Below are positions 10,541-23,889 of a DNA stretch of 64,000 bases, in pieces; position 1 is the first letter of the stretch, and the number at the start of each line of letters is the position of its first letter. Position numbers and translations under genes: made by a program. The stretch covers positions 496,001 to 560,000 of the forward strand of contig VWND01000069.1 of assembly GCA_009599575.1 (NCBI GenBank), given 5' to 3'. This stretch comes from Blumeriella jaapii (taxonomy: Eukaryota > Ascomycota > Leotiomycetes > Helotiales > Drepanopezizaceae). The notes beneath the pieces were generated by a model. That model was not told the origin of the DNA. It saw nothing but the letters and a program-made list of their open reading frames with translations, and made no database searches.

Positions 10541-13500
10541 CTGGGGTGGGGGGGGGGGGGGGTATTTGATGGTATGGCTGTTGAAGGGGCTGGCAAGAGA
10601 GACGAACGGGAGAAAAAGCATGCAGCTTCTTCTTACCCAGTTGTAAAGATGCACATGTTATGCGGTATGTAACATCGCACGCTGCGTCGTGTAAGCGAAA
10701 TCACATGATCTTATAACAGCGTGTTTTGAATAGCCAAACCCGTCCAGATATATATATATATACCTACCTGGTACCTACGTATATAATAGAACAGAATGGC
10801 ATATTCCGACCACTACTATGGTTTTTTTTTTGGGGGGCCCGCTTGATTTTTTTGATTGGCACGCTAATGCGGCTGGTTTATATAGGTAAGGTAGGTAGGT
10901 ATATACAGCTGCTATTTTCTGTGTTTTTTTTTGTCTTTGGGAGAATGGGAGAATGGGAGAATGGGGGATGGGGAGAATGGGAGAAATGGGAGGGAGAATG
11001 GGAGAATGGGAGAATGGGAGAATGGGAGAATGGGAGAATGGGAGAATGGGAGAATGATTGGCTTGGAAAGGTTATGGAATTGCTGTTGTATTGTAATTGA
11101 GAAAGGGAAGGAGGCGGTTGTCCGGGCGCGTCGAGCGCTGATAAATACTTATAGAAGGTAGGCTGCCTTTTCACTTTTATATCATTTATAACATAATCGG
11201 TATTTTAGATTGTTTGACGCGTGCTTAAACCAAATGCTTTTGGGTTACTTTTTGTGTATGTCACAGTATGTGTCTGTATAATACTGTATGTGTAATACGG
11301 ACTTACATTAATTAATACATAAGTGTATTTATACATACATATAAATAAATAGCTTTAATTGAATCTCTAAACTAAATCTCTAAACTAATCGTATATGATA
11401 GATCAAACTTACCACACATACATTTTTTCGGCGCCTGGCAAGCAGTTAGTTCTTACCGTGTCTTTACCAATGGAAGTTTTTAGAAAACAGCTTGTACAAT
11501 CCCCCCCCCCCCCCCAAACGAGCTTGAAATTACTCAACTTCCGCGTTTTATTCGACGTTAGGTTGAATAGGTGTGTAACGTTGAACCGAAACGAAAAGCT
11601 GGAAAGCTAACCGTTTCGCGTGCACTGTGTATATATAGACATCTCACGATGCTTTTAGCAGACCAGAGAATTGCAAGTACCTATGCACTGTAGAATAAAC
11701 GAGAAAGAGATGCAAAACGCCATTCTCCGTACCCAGCTCGGCAAGCGACTATGGTGATCGCAGCGGCATTATCGATGCGATCGAGATGTACGGCGATTTG
11801 TGTAGATGTCGGCGCAGAAAATACCAGGGCGCGTTTGATACAGTACAGTATCATATGATCTTACTGTCCAACCCTTCAAACAAAGCATTAAAGTTCTCTC
11901 ATCCGTCATCGCGCAGAGGTTCTGAAAAGGCTATTCGTAAAGCGGCGCGCGGAGAAAGTCAAACCAACCTTTTTGTCCTTTTATGCTCTGAACCCCACTC
12001 CCTCTCCAACGATCGAGGGATCGTAGACCACCTTTTCCCGGCAAAGCTGCGCCTATGCGCACGTACTGTACTGTACAGGGGGGGGGTGAAGCCAAAATGT
12101 GAAATTCGGAAAAAACGGCATTTTCTTTGGATAGGTAAGAGAATACTACCGAAACTTTATAACCCTCTCTCTACGACGCGTTGTTGTTAGTGCTACAGTA
12201 TATAAGGTACTGTACGTATACTTCAAACGAATGCTTCTAAGTATTAGGGTAAGCTTAGAAGACTCGAATTCATACTGCTTTTGTAAAATAAAACTCTCCG
12301 CCCGCGCTTAAACCGAAGCAACTCGCGATCAAATAGGTGATTCGGGCGTGGTGGAAATTTTCCGTAGTCAACAGATCGTGGCACATAGGCGATAGCAACG
12401 TTCGTACCTACTGCAAGTGACGAAACGTCGCTGATCTCAAAGCGGTACCGTTGGTGGTGACATTTGGAATTTTGATCTTTGAAATCGAATACGTTTATCC
12501 GACAACATACAGTATCGGGCCTGAATGAACAACGCGTCGTGGACAGGATCGAGAATTGCTTTGGCAAGAAAAACATTAGCATCGTGGCCGTGTTTAACAC
12601 TCTGCTATGCTCCCCCTGTACAGTACAGTAGGCGCAGCTCTGCCGGGAGGGGGTGGTCTACGATCTCCCGATGAAAGGAAAGGTCTCTGGAGTAATAGAG
12701 AGCTGGTAAGTTCCTGTTGACGACAGGTGTTTCGTCCCGGTTTTCGGAGCTGGCACCAGCGGATATCTCCACTGGGATTCGCGTCGTTGCATCCCGTCTG
12801 TTTTCTTCGGGCTTTCAGTCAATATACAGTACCAGAGCTTCGGGGCGCTTGACACTCACCCGTGGAAGGCCACACAAACCGCGCAAAGCTTGAATGCACG
12901 AATCCCCGAAGACCCCAGAAGTTCGAATTGTACCCGGTGTCCCATCCTTCTTCTTTCAGACTTGGATTCGAAGGAGAGGGTTTCTCGGCTTTCTTCAAGT
13001 ACGGCAGCGGGTTTTCAAAAAGTTATCCAGATTTGTCGAGCGTCTCTCAACGACCGCAGTCTGCTTTTGATCTGCGCTTGAATGCGATGATGCATGGGAC
13101 TGTTCCATCATCAATGACTTTACCGACTGGGGCCTTGATTGAACGGATGCTCAGCCTTGATTGAGGAATACCGGTTACATTCCCGCCGCACTCCCCGTAC
13201 CGTTGGGCCAGTTTTCAAATGCAGGAACATTATCCTTCAACATGAGGGGAATTGTGATCCAATGCTTGTCTTCGGAACTGTGTCGGGATCAGGTTTGAAA
13301 ACACAACTAGAAGCCAGCTACACAGCTTACCACACACCGGGGTGCTGACAACGCCGAAATGCCACGAGGCGGATGCATAGTGCCTGCCAACGCATGGAGC
13401 GTGGCGCAAGCTATTCTGAAGGTATCTAGCCTGGGTGGTGATTGCCAGCTGCGTTCTGAGAATAGCCTCAGCCGTGAATGGGTGGCGGGATCGGATTCCG

Positions 13501-15009
13501 CGTCCGAGGATCAGTCGGACTTACAGCTTAGCGTCTTTCCTCGCGTGTTCCGCGGATGAAGATCGAGATCCCCGTAGCAAACTAGGACGACTAGCTTTCA
13601 CGGCGTTGCAGACTGGGCGTGGCTTGCTGACTGCGGTTGAGGACTTCTCCCTAATCTGGCAGGCGCCTATTCGCGATCTTACCAGCTGGAGAGAAGAAAG
13701 GGGCAGACGCCGCGAGGCCTTGGCTCTGGCCGTTCGTATCTCTTGTGGGTAGGGGTGATGAGTGTGCGTAGTGCTGTGGTGGCATGATGATGATGCAAGG
13801 AAGAAGCTGAGATTGTGAGCTGAAGGAGGCCAGACTACGCAAGCCCACTTTCCTAAAGCACGCTCTGCTTTGGGGTCCTGAACAGTTCGCTTCTCGTGGA
13901 ATGACTCGAGCAAATTATCGATTACTGGCTGGCCAGTCCCCACTTCAGAGGCGGGGAAGGGAGTTTGAAAAGTCCAACAATGCTGCTCACTAACGCTCCC
14001 CAACTTCGTGACGCACCGCCACCGTGGTTCCTGCAGTAGTCGCTCCGTTCGTGCATGACTTGATCTTCCTGCAGGAAAATCATGCACTGTGGTTATGTGA
14101 TTGTGACTTGGTGTTGATTCGCGACAAGAGATGAATGAGGAGAATCCATCGTTGCGGTTTGCTTTTTTTAACTCCAAAACTTCTCTAGACGGCGAAATGT
14201 CAAACTTGATGATAGGGGAGGGGGGTGGTACAAGGAAGAGTAAAGACACGGTACTCGCCAACCCACACCAATCTACCAGGACATTGGGAGAAATTTTCAC
14301 CACGATCATACATCACTTGAAATTTGTCTGAAGCAAGTCTATTCAGCATCTTTAAACTTGAGTAGAGCAAGCGATGGAATTCCATACATCTACCCAGCAT
14401 AGTTAAAACTACATCAAAAAAAGACCATGCCTGGTATCTCTAATTCTGCCCTGCTTCGAACCTATATAGAACTTTAATCCTTTCTTCTAACTCTCATTCT
14501 AAGTAATGCAATTATGACAGCCTGCCGAGATAACAGCACCTTAATACACAATTTTACACACTTTGCTAGAAGTGCAATGCATACTAGCAATCCCCAACGA
14601 ACGAAATACAGAAAACAAGCATGTGATCTAGATGATTGTGCGAATTAAAGTGGACATCTCCATGCCTTGCAAACGATTTTCCAAATCCTCAAACTGGCGT
14701 CCACCGTAGGGATTTCAGTTCAGAATGGCAGCGAGCGAAGATGAGAGGAGGTGTGAAGAGGGGCTCGCTTCGACCGTAGCCGAGCATCATTAGCGCCAGA
14801 TTTGTAAACAAAGAAGCAAACTCTCTCGAATCAGTCCGTCTGCATCATGTACACGACGTCGTACGTCCACTCAGGAAAACATGCCATCCAAAGCGCGCTC
14901 TGGGAGAGTGTAGGCAGCCGCGGGTATCATCGGTCCGTAGGTCGTTGCGGCAGCAAAAGCGGTGGTCGAACAGAGAATGCTCCGGTCCGGGAAGCAAAGG
15001 ATGGAGCAC
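10541..15009. other. Gene-poor interval with satellite and AT-rich parts
   Basis: No gene recognised. A run of about 15 G (10548-10562) starts eight bases after the regulator's stop. An 8-bp GGGAGAAT minisatellite occupies about 10938-11055. From 11160 to 11400 the DNA is AT-rich, and a C15 run lies at 11501-11515. TACAGTA-type motifs recur between 11830 and 12835, then stop. From 13 to 15 kb the sequence is unique-looking but lacks domains. The longest ORF is 262 codons at 14309-13521 on the minus strand, Ser/Arg/His-rich, with no motif I know; I do not call it a gene. The last few hundred bases are the 3' flank of the C2H2 gene. Confidence 0.7.
10938..11055 (+). repeat. GGGAGAAT 8-bp minisatellite
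   Basis: Tandem array of about a dozen near-perfect GGGAGAAT units with a few variant spacers (GGGGGATG, GGGAGAAATG). It is purine-only on the plus strand apart from one T per unit. It explains the Met-Gly-Glu-Trp-Glu-Asn repeat ORFs on the plus strand and their His-Ser-Pro counterparts on the minus strand. Confidence 0.9.
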
Positions 15010-16203
15010 TTAGCACTCCAGCCCGTTGAGCCCCTCCTCTTCCTTGACGAGCTTCTTGGGCTTGCGTCTCGTGCATTTGCTTTGCTTGGCGCGCAGCGCA
15101 TCGTATACCGCTTGGGCTTTTTCATCATATTCGGTTCGAGGCCCGCGTTCAATGGTATGTCGCAACAGATGTACCGTAAAGTTGTCGCGCCGAGCCCCCG
15201 GGAACTGCCGCTTACAGAACTCGCAGATGAACGGCGGCTTCGTCTGCCTGTGGGTTTCCACATGGCGCTCGCGGTGCTCCTTCTTGCCGAATTTCTTGAA
15301 GCACCCGTCTATCGAGCAGGTGTAACTCGAGGCCGGCTCGAGTTCGATGTTCGACCTAATCATGTAGTTCCGGCGCTGTTTCTGCTTGTTTTGTCGACGA
15401 GCCGTCTTGAGGACACTCCTCTTCTTTCCCCTCTCGGTCTTGAGACACTTCTTGGGCTGGTTCTGGTAGTCCAGCAGCGTGGCATTGCTAGGAACACCCT
15501 CTCGGCGCACCGAGTCCCGACATGGAGTCTTAGGGGTTGGCATTGCCGTGGTGTAGTCCGGAGCCATGTACCCCATGCTCTGAGGCGAACACTCCGACAT
15601 CGAAGAGATCAACTCATGGCCCGGACTCTGATTTGGGTAGTCGTTGGTGAACTGCATGGGTCGGGACGGGGATGAGATGCTGAACGGGTCCAAACGTGTG
15701 GTTTGCGATGGGACCACGCATTCATCCAGCGTGGAGCGCCTCAAGTCGGAAGTGGAGGAGAACAGGTTGTGCTCCATCGACGGGGTACGTAGCGGCAGAC
15801 CGTGATGAGAAAAATAAGGGTTGGACATGGCTTCATCGAGAAGGGGTCCGTAGTCGACATAGGACAAGTCAAATTGCGGGACTGAAAGTGGCTGGTTGGC
15901 AGTGACCAAAGCCTGGTTTTGGTGGATCATCTCTTGGGTCATGATATTCATAGCATCGAAGCCACTGGAGACTCCGTACACGTCAGAGAGAGAAGTGATC
16001 GGACCCGAGAACATGGCGTTTTCTAGCTTGATGGACTCGCCAGTTGGTGAGCCTCGTCGTGGTGTTGTCATTGGGGTGTAGATAGGCGAGCTATCCCAAG
16101 CTGAAGTCACCGAAGACGCATTCGAAAATGATGAATTTTCGGAGTTTTTGGAGGAGTATGATGTCCTCATCTGGTTGTTGTATGGTGTATTGGTGCTGAA
16201 CAT
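15010..16203 (-). CDS. C2H2 zinc-finger transcription factor
   Basis: Predicted nuclear regulator, 397 aa, uninterrupted. The first 270 residues are Ser/Pro/Asn/Met-rich and look disordered, as in an activation region. A basic stretch (about 270-300, with KKRSVLKTARRQNKQKQRR) could be the nuclear signal. Two fingers follow at about residues 315-365: YTCSIDGCFKKF...H-X3-H, then FICEFCKRQFPGARRDNFTVH. The second has an enlarged loop. The tail is Lys/Arg-rich (CTRRKPKKLVKEEE). The start at 16203 is the first ATG of the frame. There is no close neighbour: over 4 kb without a called gene lie on both sides. I do not recognise a named orthologue, so target and process are unknown. Confidence 0.9.
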   Translation of the reverse strand: MFSTNTPYNNQMRTSYSSKNSENSSFSNASSVTSAWDSSPIYTPMTTPRRGSPTGESIKLENAMFSGPITSLSDVYGVSSGFDAMNIMTQEMIHQNQALVTANQPLSVPQFDLSYVDYGPLLDEAMSNPYFSHHGLPLRTPSMEHNLFSSTSDLRRSTLDECVVPSQTTRLDPFSISSPSRPMQFTNDYPNQSPGHELISSMSECSPQSMGYMAPDYTTAMPTPKTPCRDSVRREGVPSNATLLDYQNQPKKCLKTERGKKRSVLKTARRQNKQKQRRNYMIRSNIELEPASSYTCSIDGCFKKFGKKEHRERHVETHRQTKPPFICEFCKRQFPGARRDNFTVHLLRHTIERGPRTEYDEKAQAVYDALRAKQSKCTRRKPKKLVKEEEGLNGLEC

Positions 16204-19200
16204 TTTTGCGAGACTTCGAATCAGAAGTGAGTTTCGGGGTGAGAGAAGAGACCTATCCCCAAGGTTAGCTTCTAATCCTAAAATTAAGAAAGGCGAACTG
16301 ACAAGAGGTAAGGTAGTTCAAGGTTCAGAAAAGACTGTGAGCTATGAACACAGGAATGAGCTGCGATGTTCTTCGAATGTATTGAACAGCGAGTAGGGAG
16401 AACGGCTTTTTATCAAGTTGATGTTCGGACAACAGATGACAACTACAACGATAGAGTCCGAAGACAGGATTGCTCTATCCCAGAAGAGAATTGGTTCGAC
16501 AAAATCTTACCTTCAATATTGAGCGTCCAGGGATATTACCATTACCGTGAGTCGCGTCTGAAGTCGTGTGAGGTCGCGTTGGCAAAGAAGTGTTTCGTGT
16601 TGGAATGCCAATCAATGGGCGCGACTTTTGAGATTTCGTCACCCTAGTGTGACCGTTGGAAGTTTGTGGAGAGCCCAACAGAGCTGACTGTGATAATCTC
16701 TGATGAGTCTGTGTCGTGTATGGGCAGGAGCAAGGAGTGGTCGTCGATCCCGACACCGAAGAGTACTGAACCGAATTGAATAAGGTCTTCTAGGTGGAGG
16801 TTTCTGATCCCTTGAGAAGGGAGGTTGTGTCTGCTTTTAACACATCGTAACATCGCGCTATGCCTATCTCTAGCTTGATAGAACATCTTGAGAAGACTGG
16901 ATCAGCCTCAGAAGCATGGAGAGGTTTGTGGCGCCAGATCGAAGAGGAGAGGTAAAAGGTCCTGCATCACTTCCTGCAGGGGCATAGATCTGTCGAAGAT
17001 CGCCTCTGTCAACGTGGCGAAATGCCCTTTGACTGAGACACGCGGAGGGAAGAGATTGGTACCTGAATCCTCGATAGATGAGGGGCCTGGCTGCCTGAGA
17101 AGCGTGGACAGAAAAAGATCCCGTCATTTCGCATTCCAACCACGGTCAAATCTGGAATGGGCCGATGGTTGAGAATGTGTACCCTAAAAGGTTGAAGATC
17201 AAACTCGGCAGTCAAGGTCAAGTCAGTATCGGTGCTATGTACCTATCTTCTTCATTAGGAAATCTCAGAGAACAACCTCGAATCTGCGATGTTGCTCATT
17301 GGCAGATCGTGGAGTCAAAATTGTAAGCTTAATTGACTAGGGCAGGGATCTACCTCATCTTGTGCTACAGTCCACCTAGGCTTCGTCCTCAGTCACTGTG
17401 CCAGTATATTTTGAAAGCACTCGAAGCAGGGATCACCTAAGATCTGTACTAGAAGCTCTGTGCCCGTCGTTTCAATGAACATGGTCAAATTCACTAAACA
17501 CTCGCAGGAAAATACCACAATAACTTTGTCCCCAAGACTTTGTCCTCGAGACTTTGTCCCCAAGATTCGAAGCAACACAGTCCATCTCTCAAAAGTTGAT
17601 CAAATAAACGGGTCAATGGTTACACCATCTCGCTAAGCCACCAACAACATCAATAAAGCTACGCCAAGGACTATGCCGTCCCTCATTATGAGCAGTCTCC
17701 CTGTTCAAACCCTGTCTTACACTGCTGCGAATCCAGGCCTACTCACTTTATCGAGGAATGCTGCGGAGCAATGATTTTCGGGCCGATCTTTTCGGCATCA
17801 CAGCACGCCACAAGAAAGCCATCTACAAGGGCAGCAAATCTGGTCGCACGTACCTCTTCGTAGCTCTTTAGCCCTCTGGGCTCGAGATGAACAACCCAGT
17901 CTGATATACAAAGGCTCAACCAAAGTCTCGGGACCCGAGCTCACCAATCGCAAGACCTTGCGATCATCCATGTTGCAGGTCGCTCTCTGCGCCGAGGAAC
18001 CCTGTCTTTCGTTGCAGCGCACTCTCCTGCTGAGCATCACGAGATTTTTGAGGTTCAAAGCGAAAGGTCTCTGGTCACGCTTCCTTCGGAGGCATCTCCG
18101 TCTCATGGAATCGGGTCCTGATCTTCTCTGCCGTGCCTCGGCTCCTTAGGTACATTGATTTCGTTCAGGGTTATGTTCGTGAGCACACTTACTTGATGGC
18201 CTGCTCCACCCACACTTTAGTATCACTCCTGATTCATTCCACCCACACCTTGTGAACACTCTTGACTCGCCAGTCTTCAGTGACGGTATAGCCTCATAGC
18301 CTTCTTCTGGTAGCATAACTTGGCATTTGACCCAGCGATACGTAGAAGACGTACTATTGGCATTCCATTCATCTGCAGCTCATCCCTTCTACACTCATTT
18401 CCCTCGGGCTTTCTTAGCTTTTCAGCCACCCCAAAAAGACTGAGCGGACTCTTCCTGTCTGCCCAATCCAAAGCCTCTGTCCAGTGTTGAGCTTTGGCAT
18501 TCCCTCCTGTCACGCTCGTAGACTACTCGGAGCATTCTCTACGGAATCGAGGCAGTTACAACACACCGGAAACACTTTGGTGTTCCCCGTCTTCCCTGTT
18601 CATACTTCTTGCTCGGACCTTGACTTACTTTAGATTTTGTGTAACGCCGAGTCTATTTCTATCGAGGATAACCCTGCACCGAGGAGTGTGTACGGTCTTA
18701 CAGACTCACCAGTTGATGGCGTTATCTCACCCGCGTTCGACACGGGCAGGCAATCTCTATGGCCGGGAGCATGAAGGGAACTTTCTTGACGGCCTGCGCG
18801 GACACGGGATGGGTATGGATCTGCCAGGTCTCATGACATGATTCCAAGATACTGCCTGCAGGCCTGAGGAAAAGAGTTCTGGAGGACAGGACTTTGGGGA
18901 ATCTTCAACTCTTCTACGCCTACTATGCTACACTTCACAATTAAGGGCCTAATCGAGTCTCCTCATTATCTTGGGTACAAAATTCTGTTGTTTACATCTT
19001 CTAATCCCTCGGTTGAAGTACTATTACTATCTACTTTCAATGTGGTTGTTGAGGTGCTAGAAATATTGCATTGTACGACACAGCTCCTCGTTGCCGTCAC
19101 CACAACCAAGGAGGTCTCTATGGACATGGTGGTTAACGACAAGGATTTTCAATTATGACCTTGCCATCAGGGCCATCGGTATCAAAGGTAAGAGCGGTGT

Positions 19201-21466
19201 CTCCATCGTACACTCCTCTAAATTCACCTTTTGACTAATTATATACCAGCAAACCCAATCGACAGCCCATCGTCGCTCACTAGAGTACAATTGCTACGAT
19301 TTAGTCAAGGCCTTCTCATCGAGCAAATCTTCTCTAATGCAGTCTCTCGATATCTGTGAATTTTAAAGTCTCGTTACCAAGTGGGAATTTGTCATCGTCG
19401 TGCTCTGCAGGACCCCTAACCTCAGCATGGAGGATCTGAAATTTGGTTCCTGCAACCTCAACCTGTACCACTTTGAAGCTCTGCGCGCCATCAACAATCG
19501 TGCATCAGGCTGGGACAAGTCCGCAAACCCACGAACTACTATGTTCAAGTGTCGTCTAAATAAGGTGCGTAACACGAGAACGGAGTTGGATGCACAGCAG
19601 CTTTTTCGTGCGACCCCAACTCAACGTGGATGCAGCCCATTCAAACAATGGAATGTGAAAGAACTTGAGACTGCTTTTCGTTCCCTCATTTTGTTGGCTC
19701 TATTTTGCGCCGTGGGCTTCAATAAAAAGCTTGGAGCAGTTGGGCACATGCGATTCGATATGTGGATTTCTCTCGTTGTTTCTTGAAGGATATCAGGCGA
19801 AATTGATGTTATATAACATCAAGATGCGCCGTTATAATGAGAGTTTACATCTTGCTAAACATCCCTTCTACTTTTCAGCTTGGCTTGGGATAGACCTCCG
19901 TAAGAGTTCTGACTTGCGAAGAGCGGAAGAATACCGAACTACAAGTCAACGAGTACCCAGCACTTGACAACAACAACGCCAACTAACACTCCAACTCAAT
20001 TGTAGAACCTCTGTATGCTTGCAGCCCTGATTGAGGAGTTTTCTGATCACCAATTTTCCAATGGTATAAAATATCCACCACATGACAAAGTGAAACCCAG
20101 TCAGTTGTCATTGGACCCATCATGTCCTGTTCGAGCTCCAATTTTCTCCACCAACATTCAGCAGCAAACGATGGGAGAAAATCGAACTGCCCTCTTACCA
20201 AGTAGTCTAGACTTCCAAGCACGACCGCCGCACCCTCTTACCCGCTCAGCCCCCTCTCGTTCCCCATCGACCTTTCAGGCCATGCAGAAACATCCCACGC
20301 CTTTGATTTAATGGCTTTCTGCAGAACGTTAAGTAGATCGAAGTTCTACCATACTCCACCACCAGGCTATCTGCTCCCAGAAACGAAGAAATCCAACCTA
20401 AGCAAGCTCTAGACAACTGCCCTCGAAAAGCTGGCTCTAGAGCCTGTACCTACTCACGTAAATGGGAAATCGAGCGCCCGCTGCTAATAATGGATCTACA
20501 CATGAGAGGCACCCACGATCCGGGCACCAGCCGCTGGCCTCGCTGCACAACTCCAACTGCATTGCGCCTATGGTCCGTTGGCCCTCTGCCTTCGCTCGAT
20601 TGCAGCAGATCTTACTGCATGGATAGCTTCTGCCGATATTGATGGAGAAATCAACGTTTCAAGAGCGAACCTGGTAAAGCCACTGGGCGTAGCAGTGTGG
20701 TTGAGAAGCGGGATAAGCAACAGACTAGACACCAAGCATTAGGGAAACCAACAGACAACATGCTTCAAGAAATCAACAGCATGACACTAGCAAGGTTAAA
20801 AGTGAAGCCCCTTGGAGACCAAGCACTCCTCGGTTTCCGAAAGAGGTGGTCGGGGGTTTTGAAGGGTGATAGTTATAAGAACGGTTGGATGCGTCTTACA
20901 CGATGTTGTGGTGGGATGGGAAGAGGCTTTCCGTGTAGAATGTAGAAGCACGTGATTGTCTGCGTAAAGGCGAATAAGGGAAGAGCAGGACGGGAGGTGA
21001 TTTGATGATTTGGCATTGAAATAGCACATAACCCGAGATGCAAGCGGTTTTTAACATGGTTCTCAGTCTGGCTTGGTAGGTGTCTAGTGTACAGCAGCTC
21101 TCGATACTGACCCTGTCCATGTAACCCTGCTACGGAGGTTTCCCTCTGCGCATGAGAGTACCTGCCACTGGAAAATGCTACAACGATTGAAGAATCTATC
21201 TCCGACATCAACAAATCTGGCGGGAGATCTTGTCGTGTCAGTAGTCATGGCCCCTTCGGCATCCGAGAGCAAATCTGGCACCCAGCACTGCCATCATAAC
21301 ATTGTGCCGAGAAGCACATGTTGGTTGGCGACAAGAGCCAATTCTGACTTGCGGACAGACACGATACTGGGCAAACCAGGTTCGCGAATAGATGTGATTT
21401 GATTATTAGGCTTGCAGTATCCATGCTCGGATGTTGGTTTTGTTATTTCTTGCAATTGTGGTAGGC
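16204..21466. other. Gene-poor 5.3-kb interval
   Basis: No conserved protein is visible in any frame. ORFs are all 130 codons or shorter and scattered over both strands. The first several hundred bases should be the promoter and 5' UTR of the C2H2 gene, possibly with a spliced leader. Unlike the flanks of other genes here, there are essentially no poly-C/G tracts, microsatellites or TACAGTA motifs. A stretch at 19426-19566 (plus) reads open and ends at a GTGCGT donor-like site, but I could not extend it into a gene. Degenerate genes, non-coding RNA or mutated repeat relics remain possible. Confidence 0.6.
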
Positions 21467-23444
21467 TTATGTGCTGGTATCAGGACGTAGGCCCGTATCA
21501 TCCGGTATTACATCGTCTTCGTCATTCTCAAAGGATGCTTGAATCTCTTGCTCCGTGGCTTCCATGCCTTCCGAAGACATGAGCTTACTGTTCTTGTCTT
21601 CCGCTACATGGAGCGCATGTATTAGTGGGATTGACTACGGAAGAAGACTTGTAAGACGATGGGAAGACTTACTTTCGGGCTCCACCAACAAGTTCTCCTG
21701 CACCTCGCAGTCTGTCAACACGCTGTCATCGCCAATTTCTGCCCTTTTTCCCACAATACACCCAGTGAGCTTACAACCCTTCCCAACAACGACACCGTCC
21801 ATTAATAGACACCGAATGAGCTTTGCGCCCTGCTTGATCTGGCAGTTAGCACCAATGACACACTCTTTGATCGAGCACTTCTCATCCACTGTCACGTTTT
21901 CTGCGAGCAGGCAGTCGGGTCTGGTGATAGTCGTCTTCGAAGCGATGCCTTGTGTGTAGGCCACTTTGGCCTCATGCGCAAACGGCGAAGAAGCATCGTG
22001 GCCTACAGCTCCGGCAGGGTCGAGCTTGGCTAGCTGGAGGGAGACAGATAGGAGAAGAGGTGCCGTATCGACACGGCGAATGAGCTTGGCATTTTTGGGA
22101 TGAATGTATGCTAAGATTGGAGGAACAACGCGTGCATCCTTGACCCTGTCGGTCTCTCCATCTTCGAGACTGGAAGTGTGTGTTGTGCTGAGGCTGAGGC
22201 TAGCGAAGTCGATGGCTTCGTGCTGCTTGTCGTCGTGCGTCATGTTCTCTTCAGATTCCACCGGCAAAGAGGTCGTGAAGATCTTGTCCAGACTTAACTT
22301 CTTTCCCAAACCATCTTGCCACCCAGCTTTAGCCCACCATCCAATGACATCCTCTCCAATACTGTCCATGTGCTCGTTGCTGTTGATCATGTCCATGACC
22401 CACGCAGGAAAAATGTAAATGTGAGCATCGCGATAGGAGCTCAACATGCGGATCCGAGAGTGGGCTCTTATAAGACTATGTCGGATGGGAAGACTCTTCT
22501 TGTCCTCGGTGATGTCGTTGAGAGTATCTGTGGGGACAGAGTACACCAACTTGGAGACATGTGTAAGGAGTGAGGACTTGGATGGCGGTACAGGTCCAGC
22601 TTCAATAGGCGTTGTTGCAATGAAGTCGGTCTCTTCCCCTTTGATAATCATCTCTCCTTTGGTCTCATACCAAACTCCCAATCCACCCCGGCTTCCTCCC
22701 TTCTCTCCTCCAAGGTTCATTTTGGGACCAGTGACCTCATGTCTAGTTGCACCACCGAGACCGCCCTCCCGGATCATCCAAGATTCTAGTAATGATTCTC
22801 CGCCAAGCTCGCAAACCAGATCGCAAGGTAGTACTACGAAGTCACCTGTAACTAGAGCTCGAACTTCCGGTAATCGAAAGATCTCAGCTGTGCCGGTATT
22901 TTGTTCGAGATCTTTTGGGGCCAAGAGATCCGGCTTGGGTAACGGAAGGCCTGTGAGATGAGGATTTGTCTTGAGAGCAGCCTTGATCGCAGGCGCAGAT
23001 GAAGGTGGGGCAATCAGAGTGATGTCTATCAAAATGTCAGTGTTTCGGCATCTGCCAAAGAATTTCGCGGCAATCAAAATGTGACAAAATGTCATGCACG
23101 ACAGCTGAATCATTCCAGCTGCATTACATTGTTTCGCACGTGACCATGGGGAAATGACGAGGCCCAAGACAGAGCTGTATTGCATACTGAGACAAGAGGA
23201 AAACAAGTTTTCCGAATCCTACCGTCTTGCTTGAGATGTGACCAAGAAGAAAGGTTGACTAACTTGTGATGCCCATCCGGTAACAGAAATCGATAGGATA
23301 CCAGACCATGGGCCGGTTCGCAATCGGTATAAGAGCCTTGGGATTCTCATCGGGGTTGGCTGTGAATGTCGGGAACGAAGATCCAGGGCCGCAAAGGATA
23401 ATGGCTTGGAAGCCAGGAGCTGGCAAAGAGAGGGCGTGAGGCAT
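21467..23444 (-). CDS. GCD1: Translation initiation factor eIF2B subunit gamma
   Basis: Part of the eIF2B guanine-nucleotide exchange complex that recharges eIF2 with GTP in the cytosol. Exons: 23444-23264, 23025-21673, 21603-21467; introns 238 and 69 bp; 556 aa, close to the yeast subunit. The N-terminal nucleotidyltransferase-like domain starts GFQAIILCGPGSSFP and continues with NPKALIPIANRPMVWYPID. The C-terminal left-handed beta-helix hexapeptide repeats are clear (about residues 400-510: SIKECVIGANCQI, LIRCLLMDGVVVG, LTGCIVGKRAEIG). The tail is acidic. The first intron is long; a missed small exon is unlikely because the frame and the GIT-N-ITLI junction fit the family. It is divergently transcribed from the peroxin-22-like gene. 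Confidence 0.93.
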
Positions 23445-23889
23445 CTTTGAAAGCGAGCCTCTGGTGAGATAGACCTGTTGGTCTGTTGATCTATTGTTGA
23501 ATTTCCGCTGGACGGAGAGAAAGAGAATGCCGGGGATGCAGAGCTAGTAAAGGTCGTGTTCTTATGTCGAGAAGTACTGTACCAATACGCGTATCGAACA
23601 CCCGTTCTGTGGTGTTGTTGGAGCAAAGAAGTGTAGTGTGAAGAGCGAAAGATGTTCAAGGCCAGCGACTTGATTAGTCATGCCTCGCCTGCAGTGTAGG
23701 CCGGACTAGTCACGTGAACATCGCAAGGCAGGGATTTGTCGTGCTGGTGAAGTCAACAAACCGAGGCCGACGGCGATTCTCCCAGCCTCTCGAGCGCCAT
23801 CTCTCCCCCAACCCAAATGTGCTTCCCTGAACGCCGACTCGACGAATGTAATGGATGTACCGATGACTCTGAAAACCCAAAAGCTTTAA
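23445..23889. promoter_or_regulatory. Shared divergent promoter with TCACGTGA box
   Basis: The 445 bp between the eIF2B gamma start and the peroxin-22-like start must carry both promoters. A perfect palindrome TCACGTGA lies at 23710-23717, nearer the peroxin-22-like gene. CACGTG is the core bound by fungal bHLH factors such as Cbf1. Binding here is inferred only from the sequence. Confidence 0.55.
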
